From: Populus alba
Lineage: Eukaryota; Streptophyta; Magnoliopsida; Malpighiales; Salicaceae
DNA length: 64,000 nt
Direction of reading: 5' to 3'
Assembly (NCBI RefSeq): GCF_005239225.2
Contig: NC_133302.1
Coordinates: 13,983,991-14,047,990, forward strand
Shown: one piece after another, positions 22,330 to 33,500 of the stretch
Numbering within the stretch: the stretch's first letter is position 1
Layout: every line of letters starts with the position of its first letter
Position numbers and translations under genes: made by a program
The notes under the pieces: generated by a model
Told to the model about the DNA's origin: nothing
Databases searched by the model: none
The model's input: only the letters and a program-made list of their open reading frames with translations

Positions 22330-23245
22330 AAATCAAGTGTTATAATATTTTTTAACTATAGAGAAAGAAATGTTCACAAATGCACATGGATTCAAAAAAT
22401 TACTTATTACCCAATGAAGTTTAAATCAAAGAAATTAAAAGTTTAAGGAATAAACAGCCACTAAAATTGATACAACCAAGAACTCAATTACATAAAATAC
22501 AAAACTAACATGAATCGATGAAAAGGCACGAGTAGCATATTAGATAGCCCACCTGAAAGCTGCTCGTGGTGCATGGGATATCTTTGAGGATTCAATTGAC
22601 GTCATCATAGCGATGTCTAAAAACTCATGGCCAAACAATCTTGGACGAGTTGGCTCATGTTTGATAATAAGACACAATAGAAGATTAATGACACTACACT
22701 AGTTTTAGGCTGGAAAAAGGAAGAGAAAAGGGGATTGATTTTTTTGCTAGTATTTTTCCAGCCCCCCTCTCTCTCCATGCGTGCCAAGGCTAAGGTATGG
22801 ATGCATATATAGTGGTGTATAGGTCAATCATTCTTGGGTTTCTCTTTTTTTTTTTTCATTTTGTTTCATATGAGACCTAGGTTGTACAACCTAACTAAGC
22901 ATGTTTAGGTAGCCTAGGCCTGTCGTTTGGGGTTTTCTTATTTTAGATTGATTTTTTTATATGAGAAAGTTTTTATTGATGACAACTACTTTTTTTTTTT
23001 GTAATACCTACATGACCATTGTAAGAAGAAAAACTTATATAAAAAAAATGTTACTTTGAATGATGCCCATATTGGCTTAGCATACTTGTAAAGAAAGTAT
23101 GTGACCTTAAATGGTGGTTGTTTGAATATTATACGCCTGCTTCTAACTACTGCTAAAAGCATGGCCATCTCGCATGATGATCGTATGTGCCTACTTTTTG
23201 ACAATTTTTGTAACGATGGTCATTTTTTATTTGATTATTACACGT
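22330..23245. other. Spacer without recognised feature
   Basis: Moderately AT-rich single-copy-looking sequence. ORFs are short and without motifs. Nothing else could be supported. Confidence 0.5.
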
Positions 23246-23249
23246 TGAG

Positions 23250-23412
23250 CATTTTGATAGCGTGATCACTTATGACTACTAAAGACTAGTCATCTTGACA
23301 TGTTGACCATGTATCGATCATCTTAATAAGGTGATCACCTAGGATTAATAATGACTAATCATTTTGATATAGTGACTGTATGTTAATTATCTTGACAAAG
23401 TGATCACTTTTA
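23250..23412 (+). repeat. Degenerate 69-bp tandem repeat with GTGATCAC core
   Basis: The 8-nt self-complementary word GTGATCAC occurs at 23262, 23331 and 23400, exactly 69 bp apart twice. The intervening units align along their length: ATGACTACTAAAGACTAGTC versus TTAATAATGACTAATC, ATCTTGACATGTTGACC versus TTTTGATATAGTGACTG, and ATCATCTTAATAAG versus ATTATCTTGACAAA. There are about 2.3 units, moderately diverged. Confidence 0.75.
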
Positions 23413-23539
23413 GTGTTTAGTTTAGCACTATATTGATTTCATATAACTTAGTTATCCTAATATGACAAGGCATGATTATGTGAACCTAATGGACATGGCT
23501 TGGACCATCCTTATCGAGTAAGGCTTAATTATATGATCT

Positions 23540-24200
23540 TGATGGACATGTGACACGACCAAAAGATTGATATCTTATCCCAAGTGCAAGAGTGTCGAAG
23601 TAATAATTAACCCGGCAAGACCAGGGTCGAACCACAAGGAAGTTAACTATAATAATAATTATAATAATAATAATAAGTTAAAGAGGACTTTGAGATGTAA
23701 GATTAATGTGAGGATTCAGTAATGATAAAAACAAATGTCAAAGTTAGAGAATCCACTAATAGTATTAGAAATAAGTATAGTATAAACTCTTTTTATTAAT
23801 CAACTGGAAACCACACACACAAAAGAGGTTCTAATCGGATGATTTATTAATCAATGTGATAATGGTGTTTCCAATCTCTTTATAGAACTAAAGTTCTTTG
23901 ATTATTTACATTGCTATCTAACTATAGTAATAATTGGAGGGAAAATGGAAGCTCATTTTTATAAGCACTTTTACAAAACAGAACTATAGGCAAAATTGGT
24001 TGACTTGGACATAATTGTTCAAGATCTAGGAAAGTTCATAAAAAAATTTTATTTTAAGACTTTCAAAACCAAGTACACTTTAGGTATAACAAAGCATACA
24101 TGCATTAAGTTGATTTTAGAAAAGATGTTGCATGGAATATCAAAAGGAGGTTTGTAGAACCATATACACTATTATTTATACCCTTATAAATGATGCTAAT
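23540..24200. mobile_element. Possible LTR-retrotransposon relic
   Basis: The segment with CCCAAGTGCAAGAGTGTCGA, GGCAAGACCAGGGTCGAACC and ACAAGGAAGTTAACT resembles a non-coding motif seen in many plant retrotransposon ends. It is followed by an ATA-rich run and AT-rich non-coding sequence. Neither boundary, target duplication nor protein remnant was found, so this rests on resemblance only. Confidence 0.3.
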
Positions 24201-24239
24201 TAATATAAAAAAACAACAAACTAATTAAACAAAGAAAAT

Positions 24240-24680
24240 AAAAAATAATAATTAAAAAGATCGAACCATGAAAAAAACCCAATTAAACTGATTAGAATAT
24301 TTTTAAAAAAATTGGTTTGGTTCGGTTTTAATTTCATAAGCTTGAAATCAAAAAACCAAACTGAACCAAAACAGTTTAATTGAGAAATAAACAGAAGCAA
24401 ACCAGAAAAAATTGAACTAAACTGAAAATAACCCATTAAAAAGTAAAAAAAAAAACCCCAAAAAACAACATAATTTTCAGTTTTTAATATAAAATAATCG
24501 AACCAAAACCGAACCGAACTGAAATTAGTCGGTTGGGTTTTGGTTTTTAATTTAAAATAATTGAACTGAACTAAAACCAGTAAGTTGGAATGGGTTTTAG
24601 TTTTTTTATATATTTTAAAAAATTTTGGTTTAGTTATTTGTATAAGTAAAAACCGAACCGAACCGAAAATGATCACCTCT
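24240..24680. repeat. AACCGAAC/GGTTCGGTT-type simple repeat block
   Basis: Many near-copies of AACCGAACCGAA, AAACCGAACTGAAA and TTGGTTTGGTTCGG occur on both strands. One long open frame (24221-24823, minus) runs through this block but is dominated by Phe/Asn/Lys low-complexity translation and is not accepted as a gene. Such blocks are common inside plant transposon remnants. Confidence 0.6.
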
Positions 24681-25139
24681 TGATATCTCCTTGTTACATG
24701 TCCAATCCTAAGTAAATCTAATTCGTAACAAATATTTATAGTATTAGGAGAAAAATAAATACAAGAATGAAAGAGAAAATTACATCTCATTCTACAACAA
24801 AGTGATAAGAATTCCTCTCTCACATTTTTATTTTCTTCTTGTGTTTATCTCTATCTTAATATTATAAGTGTTGGTAGTTATAACTTGAATATTATAAAAT
24901 TTATCTAAAAAAGAGGTTAGTTGCTAACTTTGGGAGAAAGAGGTAAATAGATTTTAAAGGGTGAGAATTCATGTTTTTTTGGCTCTTCCATCATTTTTTT
25001 TAGCTTAACATTTTCTCTCTTTTTTGTTTATATTTGGAACCACAAATGTATATTATTAAACTTTTTTTGTAATCTTATTCAATTTAAAATTGATTTTATT
25101 TATTTTGATGACCATTCTAAAAACATTCTTAAGAATTAT

Positions 25140-28100
25140 TTATTTTTAAGATTTCTTACATCTGTCACCCGTGGACGTGCATCGTCAGGAGATCATGAGA
25201 GTCATCATCTAATTATTTGGTTCAGGGTCGTTAGCAAATCGAGGTATATTGGTTTTATCAGAGATTTTAAGGGTAAATAATTGTTTATGGCTAAGGAATG
25301 TATTTACACCTCCATCGCACTCTACCTGAGATAAGCTGTATTGTATAGTTTGAATATGGTTTAAAGGTTTTGATAGGTTCATAACCGGTGGTTTGTCTAT
25401 AGCTTAGGATGAGAATTTATTTGTGTGAATAAACTGGGTGTTTAGAATTTTATTATAGGCTTGTGTACCCAAATATATTATTATGGAATGGATCCACATT
25501 AGTGCCCTGACAGGGTTCACCTCTTCTGGAAGGCAAGTGTATTTTCCACAACTCAGGTGTTGTGGTGAAAAAAATATTTCCAATTAATATTGGTGAATAT
25601 TTATAATAATTTTAAGAATTTTATGGTCAACTTCTAATATTTAAATATCAATCTCACTTAAAGGTCCAACGTTTATACCAGAATATTAACAATTAATCTT
25701 CATGAATTAAAATTTTAGTGATTATTGGAATATTAGTTAAATTCTAATGGATTCAATAAACCGATTATTAAATCCAAAATACATGCTAAAAATAAAATAA
25801 AACATATCATGTATTTTTTTTAAGAAAAGTATATGACTTTTATTTTTATTTTTAAGAGACTTGGTCTATGCAACATGCAAAAAGACATTTTATTTTATAT
25901 ATTTTGTAGACTTCTTGAAATAAAAACTACAAAAAATCTAAAGGGGTTTTGATAAATACATTCTTAAGCCAAATAAAAATCAATCCAAACAAAGTCTAAA
26001 GACTAATTTGATTTTTTTACTCACCCGGGATGACCCGACTGGGTTGACCCAGAAATAGTTAACCCGACTAGGTTGACCCGATCAGGTTGACTCGGAAACA
26101 AACTAGACCAACAAAACCAAAAAAGATCAAACTTCATATACACATAAAAACTTAAAAATCTTTTGGTCAAAATAGATCAAACACACAAAAGATAAAAAAA
26201 AATAAAGAACATTCATAAGTACCTCTATAAACACAAGTCTCGATCCATACCAGATCTTGAACAATGAGGGGTATGGTTTTATTCACAATTATGCATAAAA
26301 CAAGAATCAGGAATTCGTTTACTTCATGGGCCATCAAATTAACATGATTTTGCCAAAATAGGTTTCAGTTTAAAAATGAAACCCTAAGATTAAAACTCAG
26401 TAAAACATGTTATTGATGCATCAAGTTCCTATATTATTTACTAACAATGACAGACAAACATACATAAACTGAAATTTAATCAAAACAAGCTTTAAAACTA
26501 GTACCTAAGGCAAGATTCATCAGATGAATCTATAGAAATCAAAACCTAGAAAACCCAGAAAACTAAAACAAACCGAGAATGACCATTTTGAGCCTCTAAA
26601 GCATGCTTTCCCTATTCCCAAAGACCACATCATCAATGATGAATATAATTGGGACAAAAAAAAATAAAACAAAAACAATACTCAAATATTACATTGATTT
26701 TCAATCCCAAAAACTACCAACTCAAAACAAAAGGCATGCTTGAACAACCTAACCTTTAAAATTCATCTTTTGTCATTCTAAAAGACTAAACCACAAACCC
26801 AGAACATGGAACCATCCCTTCATTAATAGAAAATGCCCTTCTCTTTGCTGCAACTTTTGGCATTCATCAAATCAAAACAATGTGCAATATAATGTGTAAA
26901 GGCAATCATTATTATGTCAAAACATTTAAAACTTTGCATTGAACACAAAGAATCAATTCAGCAGGCCTCATGGACTCCACTTTCAAGGTTTGAATTTATA
27001 TACCTTCCTAGCTTAAAAATCATCAAATCTAAATCGATTTTTGATATTGCCTTCCTTTTCCTTATCTTTAGGCTTAAAAGCTGAAGATTTGAAGTCTCTC
27101 GTGGATTGAATTTCTTACACCTTAGCCAAAGTTTATTTCTTCTTCTCTTTTCTGCTCTCTTTGTATCCTTTATTTTCTACCTCTCTACTCCTGATTACCT
27201 TTCAATTTATAGGTAGATTCAGAGCTTATAAATAGGTTTGTTAGGGTTCTAAAAAACTAAAACTAAGCTAGTTTTGCCACAGAATCAATAGTTTTGGGTT
27301 TAGGTGGTTTTGTAAGAAACTTAAAGGCCAATGTGAGGTGTTTTTGACCTTTAGATCTTGATAGGAACCCTCTAAGGGATTTAAGTGGGAACATATGAAA
27401 GAGTTAGATGGTTTTTTGCAAATGGGTATCTTAGTTAAGGCTGACTAGATTGGTCACTTTCATGGTTTCGTCAAAGCAACTTTGACATCAACATTGTATG
27501 AGACAACATGAACTTGGTAGACGGGGTACATACCTTTCAATCAGATCTATTCTTACTTAATTTAGAGGTTTATAGCTCCACACTTAACCGTTTGAAAATA
27601 TCCACTCAAACAACATGATAACTGAAACTATAATGATGATTGACTAGAGATAAGATGTTGTGGAGAACAATGAAAAATATGGGATGTAAACATTTGATTT
27701 TAAAGACATAGGGTTATAGAGGGGGTGTTTCTTAGTTAAGTATTGGTGGTTGTGGCCTTCAAAGTGGTTAGAAACACCACATTTATTCCCTAAAAGTGCC
27801 TCCTCGATCAACCAAAAACTAAAAAAGAAGATTCATAGTATCTTGAACGACACCGTTTTGGTTAAACCCTATAGATTAAGGTTTTTTTTTTTTTTTTTTT
27901 AATCTAGGATTTGGCAATTTTCAATATGATCCATATTTTCCCAATTCGTTTAATTTTACCTATAATTCCTTCTAAACTCTTAATTTTACAAGTTGGTTCT
28001 TGATCTCTAATTTGTTCAATTGGACCCCTAAATGACCATCATATTCTTAATTTTCTTCGATATGACCCCTAATTTAATCGATTTCAGCCCCTAAAGTCGT

Positions 28101-28570
28101 GTACCTTTTGCAAGTTGGTCTTTGGTTCAAGAATTGTTCAATTAAGTCTCTAATTGCTCACTAGACTTGAAATTTTATATAATTAAGCCCTTGATTTAAC
28201 AAATTAAACTTTTCAAAGTCCAATTTCAGTCCCTAAACTTCAATTTGTTTCATTTAACATCCAAATTAACTCCAAAAGCTTATTTTCCTTGTGATTAAGT
28301 CCTTAATAAATTTAATTAAACCTTCTAAATTTCTATTGAGTCCTTAAACACCAAAATAAAGCATTTTTATTATTGGCCCCTTTGTCAATCAAAATTTAGA
28401 TTGCTAATTTTGCCAAATCTTGAACATTTTTGTCTATCAACTTTTACTTGGCATTTTGGCCTTTCACTAACAAACTTAGGTAGTTCTGTTTAGGCCTTTT
28501 TCATGTATATCCCTTGTAGATATTTTTTATTTTTCTTTTTCACTATTTTTCTTTTAAAAAAAAAAAATAA
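25140..28570. mobile_element. Probable degraded LTR-retrotransposon region
   Basis: GC is higher than in the surrounding AT-rich DNA, with no coding capacity. It contains GACCCGACTGGGTTGACCC and relatives (26030-26100). A long pyrimidine-rich tract rich in TTCAATTGGACCCCTAAA-like and CAGTCCCTAAACTTC words runs from 27900 to 28380. A TATA-like TTATAAATAGG lies near 27217. These textures are typical of long non-coding LTRs of plant Ty3-type elements. Paired LTRs were not identified, so limits are approximate and this could be a solo LTR. Confidence 0.35.
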
Positions 28571-29990
28571 ACAGCAACAAAAATTCTTATATGTAATTCA
28601 AAAAATTATGCACAAATCTAACTAAACAAATCAATAGGCATTGCATAAAGAAATGAAAAAAAAGACTCATCAACAATAAATAAAAATAAAATTGAAAAAT
28701 CTAAGAGATAAATGTAGATCAAGATTATTAATATTGGAACACGAGTAATTTACGTGGCTGTGCTTAATGAATTTGTTTATCAAAATAAATTTATATTAGA
28801 AACTGACATACACATAAAATTTATTAAATAAAATAAAAGATAAAAAATTACTATGCAAAACCGGATATATTAAAAATCTTAAAAAATAATCAATATTTAC
28901 AAAAAAAAATAATTAATATATATAAAATTTTAGATGAATCATACCAACCTCTTTAAAAATTAAACACACATAATATCATTAAAAAATAATCGCAATCTAA
29001 AAGTGGCCAAATAAAAGAAAAAATCATAGATAAAAAATATTAATTAAATCATAAACCCAAAAAATTATTTACAAAATACATGTAAAATAAGACATTAATT
29101 AAGAAAAAATTTATTATTTTTTAAAATAAAAAAATTAGGCCAAACATGTAGTTGAGCTTGCTAAGCTAAGCTTAGCAATGACTTATCAAGCAACAACCCG
29201 CACAAATGTCTTTATTTTCTTTTTAAAGTTAATGGAGGAGGATGATATCCACCCCAACCATTTCATAAAAAATAAAAAACAAGGAATTGTCATCATATGG
29301 AACCCAAAAAAACCTAACATTAACCCGAATCCTAAAATATTCCCGAGTTCAAATATTTTTTTAAGATACTTTGAAGGTAAAAAAAAATAACTTGAACTCT
29401 CCTCATCATATAAAATCATTTGTACAAAGTTCGGCCATTTAATTGACCAAAATTATTACCAACAACAACTTTCTCTTTCTATGCTATAATCCAACAACTC
29501 TCTCTCACCCCTCCCACCAAAAAAGAATTGAAAAATAAGAAAAATAAAATTTGGTACTAAAATTAAAATTAAAAAAATTACATGGACTAGCTACTTAATA
29601 GCTCAAAAGGATGGGGGACTAAAATGAACTTTTTAAATAAATTTCAAATCCGCCACCTGTTTTACCCGTCTTTTTCACTACAATCCTCTATTTTTTAATT
29701 CAATCATTTCTCTTATTAAAATATGCAATTGGATGCTAATTTAAGCTTAAAGAGTTAAATTGCGCCAAATAAAATTTAGAGTCTCAAATACAAAATTAAA
29801 AAAATACTGCTCCAATCCATAATATCATGTGAGGAGGTGAACAATAATAACGAAAAGCCCTCTTATAGTTTTTTTTTTTAATTAAAAGAATTTTACAATA
29901 ATCTAAAATGCATTTATATTAATGTCTTTTTTTTCTTGCACTAGAAATTAACTTGGAATGCTATCCATACTGGAGTGTGAGATAAATGAT
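28571..29990. other. AT-rich spacer upstream of THO2
   Basis: Poly-A/T-rich sequence with only short motif-free ORFs, one pair overlapping on opposite strands near 29180-29420. No feature supported. Confidence 0.5.
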
Positions 29991-29994
29991 GGTT

Positions 29995-30345
29995 AGTATA
30001 GGCTGTTTAAAAATGTAGTATCGATTGTTTTTCAAAATACTTTTAGTTTGATAATATATCAAAGTAATATTTTTTTAAAATTATTTTTGATATTAACACA
30101 ACAATATAATATAAAAATATTCATAAAATTAATTATAAGCATTATAAATTTTTCAAATTTTTAGAAATGCAATTTCAACCGTATTCTTAAACACACATAT
30201 TATAACTGGTCGTTTAAAAATATAATTGAGATTACTTTTCAAAATAATTTTGCTTGAAAATATGTTAAAATAATATATTTTTTATTTTTTATAACTTATT
30301 TTTAATATAAGTATATCACAAAAAAAAAAACACTAATGCGAAACG
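29995..30345 (+). repeat. Two adjacent AT-rich dispersed repeats (copies E and F)
   Basis: Blocks GCTGTTTAAAAATGTAG, TTTTTCAAAATACTTTTAG, ATATATCAAAGTAATAT and TTATTTTTGATATTAACAC (29999-30110) recur as GGTCGTTTAAAAATATAAT, TTTTCAAAATAATTTTGC, AAATATGTTAAAATAATAT and TTATTTTTAATATAAG (30208-30320). They are tandem copies about 205 bp apart, of the same family as copies A-D. They end about 250 bp upstream of the THO2 start codon, so they abut its promoter. Confidence 0.6.
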
Positions 30346-30455
30346 TCTCTTGCATCCAAGTTTCAAACGCAGCGTTTTAACTTTTACGCTCACAGCTGAA
30401 TCATACACGAGGACTGAGACAAGCACCCTCTATTCCATCATTTCATCGTCTCATT

Positions 30456-30540
30456 TAGGGTTTACTTCACTCCCCCCCCCTCTTCCTCCATAAAGCTATG
30501 TCATGATCCCATTGAATTGAATTGAATTCTCCAAACCCTA
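30456..30540 (+). promoter_or_regulatory. THO2 proximal promoter/5' leader with two telo-box motifs
   Basis: TAGGGTTT at 30456-30463 and AAACCCTA at 30533-30540 are the plant telo-box in opposite orientations. This motif is common near transcription starts of constitutive and growth-related genes. Between them lies a C-run and pyrimidine-rich sequence. The start codon is 50 bp after the second box. A transcription start cannot be placed. Confidence 0.5.
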
Positions 30541-30590
30541 AAAGAAATCATAACTCTTTTTAAAATATAAAATAAAGACTGAAAAAAAAC

Positions 30591-33500
30591 ATGTCAACAA
30601 CTCTCCCTCCCATGGAGTGTTTGTATGTAACTGAAGAATTTCTCCGTGAATTGAAGGGCGGAAACCATAGCTTCCGTCTCCCTCACCCTGTGCCTATTCT
30701 TCGATTTCTCTACGAGCTCTCCTGGAACTTGGTACTACTATTATTTATACTCGCTTTCCAATTTGAGTTTATTTTTACTTGAATTTGTCTCGATTGATTG
30801 TTTTAGGTTCGAGGAGAACTGCCGTTTCAAAAGTGCAAAGCGGCTCTGGATTCTGTGGAGTTTGTTGATAAAGTGTCTGCCGTAGGGCTGGGTTCGAATT
30901 TCGCAGATATTATTACTCAAATGGCTCAAGATGTTGGTTTTTTTTGGTCCCTCTCCTTTTATGATCGAGTATATCAGAGTTAACGTGAATTTGACTTATT
31001 TGTCTTCACATAGCTATAACTATCATCATTATTGTTTGATTTGCTATTTTGTATTGCTTAATTTACACTGTGGCTTTGGAACCTAAGTTTTTGATCTCTT
31101 ATTATCTGTGGCAATCAATGATTTTTATTATAAACTCATGTGCTTGACTGATTTTGCAGCTAACAATGTCTGGAGAGTACCGTTCTCGTCTCATAAAGTT
31201 GGTTAGTATTGATAATTTTTAAGGGCTTTATTTGTATGTTTGATGCTCAAATAACTGGTTGTTTTTGTTGCGTGGAAATAACTGCTCTATGCTGCTGCTA
31301 TTTATTTTAATGTTTCCAGTTATCTGCTTTATACTTGTGAATCTCACATTGCCTAGTGCAGAACATGCTCTTTAATTTTGTGTTCATTTTATCAGTTAAA
31401 CCATAGCATTCGTGTTTGGAAACCCTCCAAATTTAGTCTTACAACATATGTGAATTTCACTACTAAATGTTTCCCTCTTATTCTAAAGCATCATCTGCTA
31501 TATACTGATAGTGCCATGCTATGATGTGTATTTGGTTACCTGTTCTTGTCCATGCATCATTTTTTGGTTTAGATGGAACATATATGAGAATCCTTAAGGA
31601 AACATAAGTATTGCTTGGATTGTCCTTTTTCAGTATATGATGCCGTGGGGCTTGTAGGGTGGTGCCTTTTCCATTTAGTTTAACTTGTGAGTCAAATGCT
31701 TTGTTTGTCTAGTCTCTTCTGTTTGTTCAGTGTCTGTATGCCATTTATTTGTTAACATAAACATGCAATATACCTTGCACAGTACTGAATTATTTATTAA
31801 TGTGTGGGATAACCTATATCTTCTTCATTTTTTGATATTTGGCTTTCCATGCTTCTCCCCCATTTGAGTGTTACCATGCAGTCATTATTTAATAAAGTCC
31901 TTTACTTCTTTTCAGGCAAAATGGCTGGTCGAATCTGCATTGGTCCCATTGAGGTTTTTCCAAGAGCGTTGTGAGGTGGATCTTTTGTTCATTTAAAATG
32001 TTTTTGCTGCTCGTCATTTCATAACACTTATTTGGTCTCTCATTAGACCTTAGTAAAAAAAAAAAGTTTTTTAAGCACACGTTTTCTGTTTGCAGGAGGA
32101 ATTTCTGTGGGAAGCTGAAATGATAAAGATAAAGGCTCAAGACTTGAAGGGCAAAGAGGTGAATTAATTAAAATGTTCACTAACACAAAACTATTGTTTT
32201 GAATTTGTAGTTATTACTTTCATCAACTTTGGGTATATCCAGCCCGGGTTCTTCAGTAAACTTAATTCCCTGCACATCCTCTGGACTTTGTTTCCGAACA
32301 CCTGATCTGATCATTGAATGTTGATTAGCATATAGCTTTTTGCTTTTCATAAATAACAAGAAATTATGTCAATGTTTGGATGAGTTAATTGATCTTGCAC
32401 TTGTTCAAATGAAATTTGAGGAAGACATGGAAGATCTGTTTTCGCGGCTGATGAGTTAATCATTTTTTTTTTTTTTTTGACCATGATAATCACTTGAAGC
32501 AGTTTGCATTAGAGTTCTATGAGACTACTTAATCCTGCATGCAATTGATACATTTTTCTATTGCTTTTAGGTCAGGGTAAACACACGTCTTCTTTATCAG
32601 CAAACAAAATTTAACCTTCTCCGCGAAGAGAGTGAGGGCTATGCCAAACTGGTATGCTAAATATTAGATTCTTTCTTTGCTCTTTGTAAAGTTTTCAAGT
32701 TAATTTGTTGATCATCTTTTTATAAATGTATGTCAATGGAGGGAGCATTTGTTGCAGTTAGTCATATCACTACATTATTGCTTCGACCCAATAGATTTTT
32801 CTAAGCAAGGCACATTTGGCTCTAAAACTGTTTTCTCTTGGGTTCTTTGATAACTGTATTGTTAATGGTGCAATAGTTCATCATCAGAACTGTGTTTTAT
32901 GTTTCTAATAACCAAATGGTTTGCTTGCATGAGAACAAATCATGTTCTTACTGCTGATAGTGTATCCCATAAAGATTTAATCCTGCATGCCACCTTGGAA
33001 TTGGAGTGACAAAGCAATTGCAACTTGGCAATTTGGAAAGTCTAGACTGTGCATTAAACACAGTGAAAAATCATGCTTGTGTGAAAGTTGTCCAAGTGAA
33101 GAATGGTCAAAACATGGCTGTTTTATTAGATGAATGAAAAATGCGTTAGCTCCATTTTTTTTTTATAAAGGACTGCTATTTGAAAACAAAGAATTAAAAA
33201 AATAACATTTCATTATTTACTTGTGCTTTACCATTTATGTTTATTTTGCTTTGGGACATTTCTCAAGATGTGTGTTGTGTCTACGTCCACAAATTATTAA
33301 TATCTGAATTAAAAGTGTAGCCTATGTTTGCATGTATATATTTTTGGAGTTATAGCAAACAGTTCCATGTGGTTAATGTTGAAACTTGAGATTGTGTTTG
33401 TGCCTGTAAAACCTAGTTGCAAAGGAAATATTTCTTAGCATCTGTTTATTCAGTCAGTCCTAGCTTAGGTAATGCGCCTTATCATGTTACCAACAATTAG

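Noticed and set aside
24221..24823. 200-codon open frame on the minus strand
   Set aside because: Its translation is Phe/Asn/Lys/Tyr-rich low complexity passing through the AACCGAAC simple-repeat block, with no domain or splice support.
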